Assembly (NCBI GenBank): GCA_965233705.1
Contig: CBDDTF010000003.1
Location: forward strand, 1,178,001 to 1,242,000
DNA: 64,000 nucleotides
Reading direction: 5' to 3'
DNA from: Algihabitans sp965233705
GTDB lineage: Bacteria; Pseudomonadota; Alphaproteobacteria; Kiloniellales; DSM-21159
Shown here: positions 40,834-49,452 of the stretch, piece after piece
Position numbering within the stretch: position 1 is the stretch's first letter
Layout: every line of letters starts with the position of its first letter
Program-made: the position numbers and the translations under genes
The notes under the pieces: generated by a model
What the model was told of the DNA's origin: nothing
The model's database searches: none
The model's input: only the letters and a program-made list of their open reading frames with translations

Positions 40834-41444
40834 TGCCCGACAGCGCCCTCTTGCGGCCCGGCTTCGCCGACCCGACGCTGCACGCCCAGCAGACCTTCCG
40901 GCTGATCCTGGAGGCGATGAGCCGGCCCGGCACGATCACCGAACTCGGCTGCCCGATCGAGCCGCCGCGCCCGCTGGACCCGGCCACCGCGGCGGCGGCG
41001 CTGACGCTGTTCGACCAGGACACGCGGGTCTGGCTCGCGCCCGAGGCGCGCACCGCCGAGGTGGAAGCCTTCCTGCGCTTCCACTGCGGCTGCCCGCTGC
41101 CCCCCACGCCGGCACAGGCCGACTTCGCGGTCTGCCTCGCCTGGCCCGAGGACTTCGCCGCCTTCGCCCAGGGCGAGCCGGAGTACCCCGACCGCGCGAC
41201 CACCCTGCTGGTCCAGCTCGACGCGCTGGCGCCCGAGGGGCCGCTGCGGCTGCGCGGCCCCGGCATCGCCGAGAGCGCGGCGCTCGGCCTCGCGCCCTAC
41301 CCGGCCGACCTACCGACCCGCTGGGCGGCCAACCGCGCCAGCTTCCCGCTCGGGATCGACCTGATCCTGACGGCGGACCGCCGCTTCTGCGGCCTGCCGC
41401 GCAGCGTCGCGATGACCGACGCCACCATCACCCCGGAGGGCTGA
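40833..41444 (+). CDS. phnH: C-P lyase core subunit PhnH
   Basis: The 203-residue subunit shows QQTFRLILEAMSRPGTI near the N-terminus and a C-terminal FPLGIDLILTADRRFCGLPRS, both family hallmarks. It has no known catalytic centre and scaffolds the core complex. The ATG overlaps the phnG stop by one base (TGATG). Confidence 0.96.
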   Translation: MPDSALLRPGFADPTLHAQQTFRLILEAMSRPGTITELGCPIEPPRPLDPATAAAALTLFDQDTRVWLAPEARTAEVEAFLRFHCGCPLPPTPAQADFAVCLAWPEDFAAFAQGEPEYPDRATTLLVQLDALAPEGPLRLRGPGIAESAALGLAPYPADLPTRWAANRASFPLGIDLILTADRRFCGLPRSVAMTDATITPEG

Positions 41445-41447
41445 GCC

Positions 41448-42623
41448 ATGTACGTTGCCGTCAAGGGCGGCGAGGCCGCCATCGACAATGCCCACGCCTG
41501 GCTGGCCGAGCTGCGCCGCGGCGATCCCACGCTGCCGGAGCTGAGCCTGGAGCAGATCGGCCAGCAGCTCGCCCTGGCCGTCGACCGAGTGATCGGCGAA
41601 GGCTCGCTCTACGACCGCGAGCTGGGCGCGCTGGCGATCAAGCAGGCGCGCGGCGACCTGATCGAGGCGATCTTCCTGCTGCGCGCCTACCGCACCACCC
41701 TGCCCCGCTTCGGCGCCGCCGAGCCGGTCGACACTGCCCAGATGGCCCTGAAGCGGCGGATCTCCGCCACCTTCAAGGACCTGCCCGGCGGCCAGGTGCT
41801 GGGCCCGACCTTCGACTACACCCACCGGCTGCTCGACTTCACCCTGGCCGCCGAGGGCGAGGCGCCGGCCGCCGCGCCGGAGGTCGAGCCCGGCGAGTCG
41901 GGGGAGGCGCAGACGGTGCCGCGGGTCACCGACCTGCTGGACCGCGAAGCGCTGATCGAGCGCAGCGCGCCGACCGATGAAGCCGCGCCCGAGCAGGTCT
42001 CCGACATCACGCGGGAGTCGCTGCAGCTTCCGGCGCCGCGCGACCTGCGCCTGCAGATGCTGGCGCGCGGCGACGAGGGCTTCCTGCTGGCGCTCGCCTA
42101 CGCCACCCAGCGCGGCTACGGCAACACCCACCCCTTCGCCGGCGAGATCCGCAACGGCCAGGTCGCCGTCTCCTTCGTGCCGGAGGAGCTGGGCTTCGAG
42201 ATCGAGATCGGCGAGATCGAGGTGACCGAGTGCCAGATGGTCAACCAGTTCGTCGGCCGCGAGGAGACGCCGCCGCACTTCACCCGCGGCTACGGCCTGA
42301 GCTTCGGGCAATCGGAGCGCAAGGCCATGGCCATGGCACTGGTCGACCGGGCGCTGCGCGCCGCCGAGCTGGGCGAGACGGCCGACGGCCCGGCCAACGA
42401 TGCCGAGTTCGTGCTCTATCACTGCGACAACGTGCAGGCGACCGGTTTCACCGAGCACCTGAAGCTGCCGCACTACGTCGACTTCCAGTCGGAGCTGGCG
42501 ATGCTGCGCCGGCTGCGCGCCGAGTTCTTCGGCGCCCGCGCCGAGACGGACAGCGCCGACACGGGCCCCGACGACACGGACCCCGACGGCAAGGACCGCG
42601 ATGGCAAGGAGGCGGCGGAATGA
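41448..42623 (+). CDS. phnI: Alpha-D-ribose 1-methylphosphonate 5-triphosphate synthase subunit PhnI
   Basis: The 391-residue protein starts MYVAVKGGEAAIDNAH and contains QMALKRRISATFKDLPGGQVLGPTFDYTHRL, LAYATQRGYGNTHPFAGEIR and HYVDFQSELAMLRRLR. PhnI exchanges the adenine of ATP for phosphonate with PhnG, PhnH and PhnL. The last about 35 residues are Asp-rich and look disordered. Its stop overlaps phnJ (ATGA). Confidence 0.97.
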   Translation: MYVAVKGGEAAIDNAHAWLAELRRGDPTLPELSLEQIGQQLALAVDRVIGEGSLYDRELGALAIKQARGDLIEAIFLLRAYRTTLPRFGAAEPVDTAQMALKRRISATFKDLPGGQVLGPTFDYTHRLLDFTLAAEGEAPAAAPEVEPGESGEAQTVPRVTDLLDREALIERSAPTDEAAPEQVSDITRESLQLPAPRDLRLQMLARGDEGFLLALAYATQRGYGNTHPFAGEIRNGQVAVSFVPEELGFEIEIGEIEVTECQMVNQFVGREETPPHFTRGYGLSFGQSERKAMAMALVDRALRAAELGETADGPANDAEFVLYHCDNVQATGFTEHLKLPHYVDFQSELAMLRRLRAEFFGARAETDSADTGPDDTDPDGKDRDGKEAAE

Positions 42624-43510
42624 GCCGAAAGACAGGCCCGGTCGAGCAAGGCTACACCTACGCCTATCTCGACGAGCAGACCAAGCGGATGATCCGCCGC
42701 GCCCTGCTGAAGGCCGTGGCCATCCCAGGCTATCAGGTCCCCTTCGGCAGCCGCGAGATGCCGATGCCCTACGGCTGGGGCACCGGCGGCGTGCAGGTGA
42801 CGGCCGCGATCATCGGGCCGAGCGACGTGCTCAAGGTGATCGACCAGGGCGCCGACGACACCACCAACGCCGTGTCGATCCGCAAGTTCTTCGCCGCCAC
42901 GGCCGAGGTCGCGACCACCACGGTGACCGAGCGCGCCAGCCTGATCCAGACGCGCCACCGCGTTCCCGAGACGCCCTTGCGCGACGGGCAGATCCTGGTG
43001 CTGCAGGTGCCGATCCCCGAGCCGTTGCGCTGGCTGGAGGCGCGCGAGAGCGAGACCCGCAAGATGCATGCGCTGGAGGAGTACGGCGCCATGCACGTCA
43101 GCCTCTACGAGGACCTGGCGCGGCACGGCCGCATCGCCAAGACCTACGACTACCCGGTGATGGTCGAGGGCCGCTACCTGATGCGCCCCTCGCCGATCCC
43201 CAAGTTCGACAACCCCAAGCTCGATAACTCGCCGGCGCTGATGCTGTTCGGCGCCGGGCGCGAGCGGCGGATCTACGCCCTGCCGCCCTACACCCGGGTC
43301 GAGAGCCTGGCCTTCGAGGACCACCCCTTCGAGGTCGAGAGCTGGGCGGAGCCCTGCGGCCTGTGCGGCGCCGAGGACAGCTATCTCGACGAGGTGATCG
43401 TCGACGACAGCGGCGGCAAGCTCTTCGTCTGCTCCGACACCGACTACTGCAACCGCCGCCAGGCGGCGCAGGGCAAGCCCAACCCCGACACCCTGGGAGG
43501 CCAGGCATGA
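42620..43510 (+). CDS. phnJ: Carbon-phosphorus lyase PhnJ (radical SAM)
   Basis: The 296-residue enzyme breaks the C-P bond of ribose-1-phosphonate 5-phosphate. The four key cysteines are C246, C249, C271 and C277; the spacing (3, 22, 6) equals that of C241, C244, C266 and C272 in E. coli, three for the 4Fe-4S cluster and the last for the thiyl radical. It also keeps VPFGSREMPMPYGWGTGG. Start and stop overlap neighbours, so it is translated within the operon chain. Confidence 0.97.
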   Translation: MSRKTGPVEQGYTYAYLDEQTKRMIRRALLKAVAIPGYQVPFGSREMPMPYGWGTGGVQVTAAIIGPSDVLKVIDQGADDTTNAVSIRKFFAATAEVATTTVTERASLIQTRHRVPETPLRDGQILVLQVPIPEPLRWLEARESETRKMHALEEYGAMHVSLYEDLARHGRIAKTYDYPVMVEGRYLMRPSPIPKFDNPKLDNSPALMLFGAGRERRIYALPPYTRVESLAFEDHPFEVESWAEPCGLCGAEDSYLDEVIVDDSGGKLFVCSDTDYCNRRQAAQGKPNPDTLGGQA

Positions 43511-44286
43511 GCACGCGCCCGCCCCTGCTCGAGGCCCGCGGCCTGACCAAGCACTACGGCCGCCGGCTCGGCTGCGCCGAGGTCTCCTTCGCGCTCTACC
43601 CCGGCGAGGTGATCGGCATCGTCGGCGAGTCCGGTTCGGGCAAGACCACCCTGCTGAACTGCCTGTCGGCGCAGCTCGACCCCAGCGCCGGCCAGGTGAT
43701 CTACGACAGCCGCAGCCAGGGCCCGGTCGAGATCTACGGCCTGAGCGAGGCCGAGCGCCGGCTGCTGCTGCGCACCGAATGGGGCCTGGTGCGCCAGAAC
43801 CCGCGCGACGGCCTGCGCATGGGCGTGTCAGCCGGCGCCAACGTCGGCGAGCGGCTGATGGCCGTCGGCGCGCGCCACTACGGCCGCATCCGCAACCGCG
43901 CCGGCCACTGGCTGCAGCAACTGGAGATCGAGCCGGAGCGGATCGACGACCGGCCCGACACCTTCTCCGGCGGCATGCAGCAGCGCCTGCAGATCGCGCG
44001 CAACCTGGTGACCGAGCCGCGCCTGGTGTTCATGGACGAGCCGACCGGCGGACTCGACGTCTCGGTGCAGGCGCGGCTGCTGGACCTGCTGCGCGGCCTG
44101 GTGCGGGACCTGGGCCTGGCCTGCGTCATCGTCACCCACGACCTGGGCGTGGTCCGCCTGCTCTCCCACCGTCTGCTGGTGATGCAGAAGGGCCGGGTGG
44201 TCGAGCAGGGGCTGACCGACCAGGTGCTGGACGACCCGCAGCACCCCTATACCCAGATGCTCGTCTCCTCGATCCTGCCGGTGTGA
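43507..44286 (+). CDS. phnK: C-P lyase system ATP-binding protein PhnK
   Basis: The 259-residue ABC-type ATPase has Walker A (GESGSGKTT), PhnK-specific LVRQNPRDGLRMGVSAGANVGERLMA, signature (FSGGMQQRLQIARNL), Walker B (LVFMDEPTGGLDVS) and H-loop (IVTHDLGVVRLL). In the complex a PhnK dimer docks on PhnJ. The ATG at 43507 overlaps the phnJ stop. Confidence 0.96.
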   Translation: MSTRPPLLEARGLTKHYGRRLGCAEVSFALYPGEVIGIVGESGSGKTTLLNCLSAQLDPSAGQVIYDSRSQGPVEIYGLSEAERRLLLRTEWGLVRQNPRDGLRMGVSAGANVGERLMAVGARHYGRIRNRAGHWLQQLEIEPERIDDRPDTFSGGMQQRLQIARNLVTEPRLVFMDEPTGGLDVSVQARLLDLLRGLVRDLGLACVIVTHDLGVVRLLSHRLLVMQKGRVVEQGLTDQVLDDPQHPYTQMLVSSILPV

Positions 44287-44291
44287 AGACC

Positions 44292-44990
44292 ATGGACCCG
44301 ATGCTGCAAATCGACGGACTCGCGAAGAGCTTCACCCTGCACACCCAGGGCGGCGTGCGCATCGAGGCGCTGCAGCGCCTCGACCTGGAGGTGGCGGCCG
44401 GCGAGTGCGTCGCCCTGGTCGGCAGCTCCGGCGCCGGCAAATCCTCCCTGCTGCGCTGCCTGACCGGCAACTACCTGCCCGATTCCGGCGCGATCCGGGT
44501 GCGCCACGCCGGCGCCTGGGTCGATCTGGTCGGCGCCAGCCCGCAGACGGTGCTGGCGCTGCGCCGCCGCACGATCGGCTACGTCAGCCAGTTCCTGCGG
44601 GTCATCCCGCGGGTGCCGACGCTGGAGCTGGTCAGCGAGCCGGCGATCGCCGCCGGTGCCGCGCCGGCCGAGGCCGAGGCCCGCGCCCGCAGGCTGCTGG
44701 CCCACCTGAACCTGCCGGAGCGGCTCTGGACGCTGGCGCCGGCGACCTTCTCCGGCGGCGAGCAGCAGCGCGTCAACATCGCGCGGGCCTTCGCCCACCC
44801 CTACCCGCTGCTGCTGCTGGACGAGCCGACCGCCTCGCTGGATGCGCGCAATCGCAAAGCCGTCATCGAACTGATAGACGATGCCCGCCGCAACGGCGCC
44901 GCAATCGTCGGTATCTTCCACGATGCCGACACCCGCAGCGCCGTCGCCACTCGCGAAATCTCCCTGGTCGAAGGAAAGGCCGCCGCATGA
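44292..44990 (+). CDS. phnL: C-P lyase system ATP-binding protein PhnL
   Basis: The 232-residue ATPase has Walker A (GSSGAGKSS), YVSQFLRVIPRV typical of PhnL, signature (FSGGEQQRVNIARAF), Walker B (LLLLDEPTASLDA) and H-loop (IVGIFHDADTRSAVA). I chose the ATG at 44292; a GTG at 44283 overlapping the phnK stop would add three residues and would follow the coupling seen elsewhere in this operon. It ends in an ATGA overlap with phnM. Confidence 0.95.
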   Translation: MDPMLQIDGLAKSFTLHTQGGVRIEALQRLDLEVAAGECVALVGSSGAGKSSLLRCLTGNYLPDSGAIRVRHAGAWVDLVGASPQTVLALRRRTIGYVSQFLRVIPRVPTLELVSEPAIAAGAAPAEAEARARRLLAHLNLPERLWTLAPATFSGGEQQRVNIARAFAHPYPLLLLDEPTASLDARNRKAVIELIDDARRNGAAIVGIFHDADTRSAVATREISLVEGKAAA

Positions 44991-46129
44991 AGCACGAGGT
45001 GAACCTGACGAACGCCCGCGTGGTCCTGGCGGACCGGGTGATCGAGGGCTCCGTCTCGCTGCGCGGCGGGCAGATCGCGGCGGTCGACACCGGCGGCCTG
45101 TCCCGCGCCCCGGCGCTGGACCTGGAAGGCGACTGGCTGCTGCCCGGCCTGGTGGAGCTGCACACCGACAACCTGGAAGGCCACATCAAACCGCGGCCCA
45201 AGGTGGTCTGGCCAGCCCTGCCGGCGCTGATCGCCCACGACGCCGAGCTGACCGCCGCCGGCATCACCACGGTCTTCGACTCCCTGCGCCTGGGCGACGA
45301 GGTCGACGACGACCGCTGCTTCACGACCCTGCGCGAGAGCGTCGAGGAGATCCACCGGGCCGAGGCCGCCGGGCTGCTGCGCAGCGACCACCGCATCCAT
45401 ATCCGCCTGGAGATCTGCAAGCCGGGGGTGGTCGAGGACTTCGCCAGCTTCCGCGACGAGCCGCTGCTGGCCATGTGCTCGCTGATGGACCACACGCCGG
45501 GCCAGCGGCAGTTCGCCGACCTGCAGACCTATCGCACCTACTACATGGGCAAGATGGGCTTCGGCGAGGCCGAGATGGAGGCCTACATCGAGGGCCGCCT
45601 GGCCGAGCACGCACGCTGGGCCGAGCCCAACCGCAAGGCGCTGGCCGAGCTGCTGCGCGAGACCGGCGTGGCGCTGGCCAGCCACGACGACGCCACGGCC
45701 GAACATGTCGCCGAGGCGGCGGCGCTGGGCCTGACGATCAGCGAGTTCCCGACCACCCTGGAGGCCGCCCAGGCCTGTCGCCGGCACGACCTGCGGACCA
45801 TCGCCGGTGCGCCCAACCTGGTGCGCGGCAAGTCCCATTCCGGCAACATCGCGGCGGGCGAACTGGCGCACGAGGGCCTGCTGGACGCCCTGGCCAGCGA
45901 CTACGTGCCGGCCAGCCTGCTGCTCGGCGTCTTCCGCCTGCACGACGAGCTCGGCTGGGACCTGTCGCGCGCCGCCGCCGTGGCCAGCCGCACGCCCGCG
46001 CGCATGGCCGGCCTCGACGACCGGGGGGAGATCGCCGCCGGCCAGCGCGGCGACCTGATCTGGGTGACCCGCAGCCACGACCTGCCAGTGGTGCGCGGCG
46101 TGTGGCGCGGCGGTCAGCGGGTGCTCTAG
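44987..46129 (+). CDS. phnM: Ribose 1-methylphosphonate 5-triphosphate diphosphatase PhnM
   Basis: The 380-residue amidohydrolase-fold enzyme removes pyrophosphate before C-P cleavage. Metal and active-site blocks include VELHTDNLEGHIKPRP, HDAELTAAGITTVFDSLRLGDE, SLMDHTPGQRQF and LASHDDATAEHVAEA. Length and start (MKHEVNLTNARVVLADRV) fit PhnM. Stop lies 6 bases before the DUF1045 gene. Confidence 0.96.
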   Translation: MKHEVNLTNARVVLADRVIEGSVSLRGGQIAAVDTGGLSRAPALDLEGDWLLPGLVELHTDNLEGHIKPRPKVVWPALPALIAHDAELTAAGITTVFDSLRLGDEVDDDRCFTTLRESVEEIHRAEAAGLLRSDHRIHIRLEICKPGVVEDFASFRDEPLLAMCSLMDHTPGQRQFADLQTYRTYYMGKMGFGEAEMEAYIEGRLAEHARWAEPNRKALAELLRETGVALASHDDATAEHVAEAAALGLTISEFPTTLEAAQACRRHDLRTIAGAPNLVRGKSHSGNIAAGELAHEGLLDALASDYVPASLLLGVFRLHDELGWDLSRAAAVASRTPARMAGLDDRGEIAAGQRGDLIWVTRSHDLPVVRGVWRGGQRVL

Positions 46130-46135
46130 GCGGAG

Positions 46136-46810
46136 ATGGCGGAGCGCTGCGCGATCTACTTCGCCCCGCCGGCGGGCACGACGCTGGCCGCCTTCGGGCA
46201 GGCCTGGTTCGCGCGCGCCGACAACCGGACCGCCACCGCCGCGCCCCGGCACTACGGCTTCCACGCCACGCTGAAGCCGCCGTTTCGCTTCGCGCCCGAC
46301 CGCAACCTTGAGGGGCTGCAGGCCGAGCTGCGCCGCTTCGCCGAGGTCCAGCCGGCGGTCGCGGTCGGCCGCCTGAAGGTCAGCGACCTCTCCGGTTTCC
46401 TGGCCCTGGTCCCGGTGGCCGCGCCGCCGGCGCTGAGCGCCCTGGCGGCTGCCTGCGTCGAGCGCTTCGACGACTTTCGCGCCGCGCCCAGCGACGGCGA
46501 GCTGGCCAAGCGGCGCGCCAAGCCGCTGACGCCGCGCCAGGAGGACCTGCTGCGCCGCTGGGGCTATCCTTATGTGTTCGACCAGTTCCGCTGGCACATG
46601 ACCTTGACGGGCCGACTGCCGGAGGCCGAACGCGGGCGCTGGAAACAGCGCCTCCAGGCGCTGGCGGCCCCGGCCCTGGCGGAGCCGCTGGTCATCTCCG
46701 AGCTGGCGCTCTTCCGCCAGCCCGACACCCGCGCGCCCTTTGAAGAGATCGACCGGGTCGCCCTGCGGGCGGCCGCCGACGCGCAGGCGGCCGGCGACGC
46801 CGCGCGGTGA
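46136..46810 (+). CDS. DUF1045 phosphonate-operon protein, 2H phosphoesterase fold
   Basis: The 224-residue protein belongs to the DUF1045 group found in alphaproteobacterial phn operons. Two H-x-T motifs are visible (GFHATLKPPF near residue 42 and WHMTLTG near residue 160), the hallmark of 2H phosphoesterases that open cyclic phosphodiesters. PhnJ produces a ribose 1,2-cyclic phosphate that needs opening by PhnP in E. coli. No phnP is in this window, so DUF1045 is a reasonable candidate for that step (inference). Confidence 0.85.
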   Translation: MAERCAIYFAPPAGTTLAAFGQAWFARADNRTATAAPRHYGFHATLKPPFRFAPDRNLEGLQAELRRFAEVQPAVAVGRLKVSDLSGFLALVPVAAPPALSALAAACVERFDDFRAAPSDGELAKRRAKPLTPRQEDLLRRWGYPYVFDQFRWHMTLTGRLPEAERGRWKQRLQALAAPALAEPLVISELALFRQPDTRAPFEEIDRVALRAAADAQAAGDAAR

Positions 46811-46930
46811 GGCGCGCGCCGCGGCCGGCGTCGCGGGCGACTTGACCTGCCGCATGGCGGCGAGGAGCGCGCGCGCGCAGGCTCGCCGCGCTCGATTTCA
46901 CGTCGCCTCTGTCGGAAAGGAGACCGCGGC

Positions 46931-47296
46931 ATGAAGGACTTCGCGGAGATCGCCCGGGAGCTGAAGGCCGGCACCACCTCGTTGGGCGCGGCGGCGCCGG
47001 AGGTCATGTCCGGCTTCCGCACGCTGATGTCGGCCAGCCTGTCCGACGGGACGCTGGATCGAAAGACGAAGGAATTGATCGCCTTGGCCATCGCGATTTC
47101 GGTACGCTGCGACGGCTGCATCGCGCATCACGCCAAGGCCGTGCAGGCGGCCGGCGCGACGCGCGCCGAGGTGGTCGAGACGATCGGCGTCGCCATGGCC
47201 ATGGGCGGCGGCCCTTCGACGGTCTACGGTGTCGAGGCGCTGGCCGCCTACGACCAGTTCAACGGCGGCGCGCCGGCCCCCCAAGCGGCCGGATAG
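46931..47296 (+). CDS. AhpD/carboxymuconolactone decarboxylase-family protein
   Basis: The 121-residue all-alpha protein has the family motif TKELIALAIAISVRCDGCIAHH with C59 and C62 and the following HH, the AhpD-type redox and proton-relay residues. It probably acts as a small thiol-dependent peroxidase-type protein; decarboxylase activity is unlikely for this CxxC subtype. The ATG at 46931 has GGAAAGGAGA upstream. Upstream at 46842 is a weak half-match to the Fnr-like boxes seen elsewhere. The M50 protease gene follows after 45 bases. Confidence 0.9.
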   Translation: MKDFAEIARELKAGTTSLGAAAPEVMSGFRTLMSASLSDGTLDRKTKELIALAIAISVRCDGCIAHHAKAVQAAGATRAEVVETIGVAMAMGGGPSTVYGVEALAAYDQFNGGAPAPQAAG

Positions 47297-47341
47297 CGCG
47301 CGCCCCTCAAAACGTGCTGCCCGAAGGAGGCTGCCCCCACG

Positions 47342-48475
47342 GTGTTCGGCCGGACATTCAATCTCTTCGACCTTTTCGGATTCCGCGTCCAGATCGACGT
47401 GACCTGGCTGTTCCTGGCGCTGCTGGTGACCTGGTCGCTGGCGGTCGGCTTCTTCCCCGCGCTCTATCCGGGGCTCGGCCAGGGCGTCTACCTCTCCATG
47501 GCGATCGTCGGCATGATCGGCCTGGCGGCCTCGCTGGTGCTGCACGAGTCGGCGCACGCCCTGGTCGCGCGCGCCTACGGCCTGCCGATCAAGTACATCA
47601 CGCTGTTCATCTTCGGCGGCGTGGCGCAACTCGAACGCGAGCCGCAGACGGCCAAGAGCGAGTTCCTGATGGCGATCGCCGGGCCGGCGATGAGCCTGGC
47701 CCTCGCCCTGCTCTGCTACCTCGGCTGGATCGGCGCCGACGCCGGCGGGCTGCCGGCCGGCCTGACCGGCGTGCTGCACTACCTCTTCATCATCAACCTG
47801 CTGCTCGGCGGTTTCAACATGATCCCGGCCTTTCCGCTCGACGGCGGCCGGGCGTTGCGCGCGGCGCTCTGGGGCTGGCGCGGCGACCTGCTCTGGGCGA
47901 CCAAGATCGCCGCCACCACCGGCACGCTCTTCGCCTACTTCCTGATCGCTCTGGGCATCCTGCGCGCGGTCTACGGCGACATCGTCGGCGGCGTGTGGAT
48001 GTTCCTGATCGGCCTGTTCGTGCGCGCCGCCGCCCAGGGCAGCTACACCGAGGTGATCACACACCGCCTGCTGGACGAGGTGCCGGTGACCCGCTTCCTG
48101 CACGAGCCGGCGGTCAGCGTCCCCTCGCAGATCAGCCTCGACGACTTCGTGCACGACTACGTCTACGACACCCACGCCGACTTCTACCCCGTGGTCGAGG
48201 GCGAGCGGCTGGTCGGCAGCATCGCCGCCCGCCAGCTCCGCCGCGTCCCGCGCAACCGCTGGCGCAGCCAGCGTGTCGTCGACGTGATGACGCCGCTGTC
48301 GAAGGACACGGTGGTGCCTCCGTCCGCCGACGTGGCCCAGGCGCTGACCGTCATGCGCAAGTCCGGCCGCGACCACGTGATGGTCGCCGAGCACGACCGC
48401 CTGCACGGGGTGGTCGCCTTCAGCGAGCTGCAGCGGTACCTCTCCTTCAAACTGGAGGTCGAGCAGGCCGGCTAG
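47342..48475 (+). CDS. Site-2-protease-type membrane metalloprotease with CBS domains (M50)
   Basis: The 377-residue protein has about six membrane helices, the zinc motif LVLHESAHALVA (H68, E69, H72), and the second metal site NMIPAFPLDGGRALRA. Two CBS domains follow (around residues 250-370: FLHEPAVSVPSQISLDDF, VVDVMTPLSKDTVV, HVMVAEHDRLHGVVAF). The M50-CBS type cleaves substrates inside the membrane, perhaps controlled by a nucleotide bound to the CBS pair. GTG start at 47342 with AAGGAGG 11 bases upstream. Rv2625c of the mycobacterial dormancy regulon has the same architecture. Its stop TAG belongs to a palindromic repeat. Confidence 0.93.
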   Translation: MFGRTFNLFDLFGFRVQIDVTWLFLALLVTWSLAVGFFPALYPGLGQGVYLSMAIVGMIGLAASLVLHESAHALVARAYGLPIKYITLFIFGGVAQLEREPQTAKSEFLMAIAGPAMSLALALLCYLGWIGADAGGLPAGLTGVLHYLFIINLLLGGFNMIPAFPLDGGRALRAALWGWRGDLLWATKIAATTGTLFAYFLIALGILRAVYGDIVGGVWMFLIGLFVRAAAQGSYTEVITHRLLDEVPVTRFLHEPAVSVPSQISLDDFVHDYVYDTHADFYPVVEGERLVGSIAARQLRRVPRNRWRSQRVVDVMTPLSKDTVVPPSADVAQALTVMRKSGRDHVMVAEHDRLHGVVAFSELQRYLSFKLEVEQAG

Positions 48476-48530
48476 AGCAGGTGCCGACCGAAGGACTCGC
48501 GACGCGATCCCTTCAGGTCGGCTGACTCTG
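48472..48530. repeat. Palindromic intergenic repeat, copy 2
   Basis: The element begins with CTAGAG, which supplies the stop codon of the M50 protease gene. GCCGACC (48483) pairs with GGTCGGC (48516), and AAGG with CCTT, around a core GCGATCCCTTC shared with copy 1 at 19554. The stem-loop is 40 bases long. Between this copy and the PuuD-like gene (to 48649) there is no other gene. Confidence 0.65.
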
Positions 48531-48649
48531 CCCGAACACATTCAAGCGAGTGCGATGTCTCGCGACCGGCGGAACCGCGGCGCGGCTCCATACAATCGCA
48601 AAGGCCTCGAGGACGGCCGCCGGGACGCAGCGGCCGAGGAGACCGAGCC

Positions 48650-49408
48650 ATGACCACGCCGCTGATCGGCGTCAGCGCCGATTTCAAGGAGATCGAGGGC
48701 CAGCCCTTCCACGCGGTCGGCGACAAGTACCTGCGCGCCGTCTCCGACTGCACCGACGGCACGCCCTTCGTGGTGCCGGCCCTGGGCCACCACCTCGACA
48801 TCCCCGAGCTGATCCGGCACATGGACGGCCTGGTGCTGACCGGCAGCCCCTCGAACGTGCATCCCAGCCACTTCGGGCGGGCGGCGCACGCGCACCACGA
48901 GCCCTATGACGAGGCGCGCGACGCCACCACCCTGCCGCTGCTGCGCGAGGCGCTGGCGCAAGGGCTGCCGATCTTCGCCATCTGCCGCGGCTTTCAAGAG
49001 CTCAACGTGGTCTTCGGCGGCACCCTGCATCCGCGCCTGCACGAGCTGCCCGGCAAGCTCGACCATCGCCGGCCGGTCCACGACGACCCCGACGTGGTCT
49101 ACGGCCCCAAGCACCGTGTCCGGCTGGTGCCGGAGGGCCGGCTCGCCGGCCTTCTGGGCTGCAACGAGATCGTGGTGAACTCCCTGCACCACCAGGGCAT
49201 CGACCGCCTCGCCCCCGGCCTGGCCGTCGAGGCCACGGCGCCCGACGGGGTCATCGAGGCGGTGCGCATCGAGGGCGCCGAGAGCTTCGCCCTGGCCGTG
49301 CAGTGGCACCCCGAGTACAAGGCGGCGGAGTCTCCCGTCTCGCGCACGCTCTACGCCGCCTTCAACGCCGCCGTTCTGGCGCACCGGCAGCGCCGCGCCG
49401 CCGCCTGA
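48650..49408 (+). CDS. PuuD-like class I glutamine amidotransferase (gamma-glutamyl hydrolase family)
   Basis: The 252-residue enzyme begins with PLIGVSADFKEIEGQPFHAVG and has the nucleophile elbow FAICRGFQELNVVFGG (C112) and the HPE pair in AVQWHPEYKAAES. NVHPSHFG matches the peptidase C26/PuuD group, which releases GABA from gamma-glutamyl-GABA in putrescine breakdown or acts on related gamma-glutamyl compounds. No other puu genes are beside it, so the substrate is open. GAGGAG lies upstream of the ATG. Confidence 0.9.
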   Translation: MTTPLIGVSADFKEIEGQPFHAVGDKYLRAVSDCTDGTPFVVPALGHHLDIPELIRHMDGLVLTGSPSNVHPSHFGRAAHAHHEPYDEARDATTLPLLREALAQGLPIFAICRGFQELNVVFGGTLHPRLHELPGKLDHRRPVHDDPDVVYGPKHRVRLVPEGRLAGLLGCNEIVVNSLHHQGIDRLAPGLAVEATAPDGVIEAVRIEGAESFALAVQWHPEYKAAESPVSRTLYAAFNAAVLAHRQRRAAA

Positions 49409-49452
49409 ACGCTCCCACCGCCTGAGCCCCCCGCCGCCGGCGAAAGGCGCCG

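Noticed and set aside
44801..46855. Minus-strand open frame of 684 codons opposite phnL, phnM and DUF1045
   Set aside because: Shadow of three recognised genes; composition dominated by Gly, Arg, Gln and Val.
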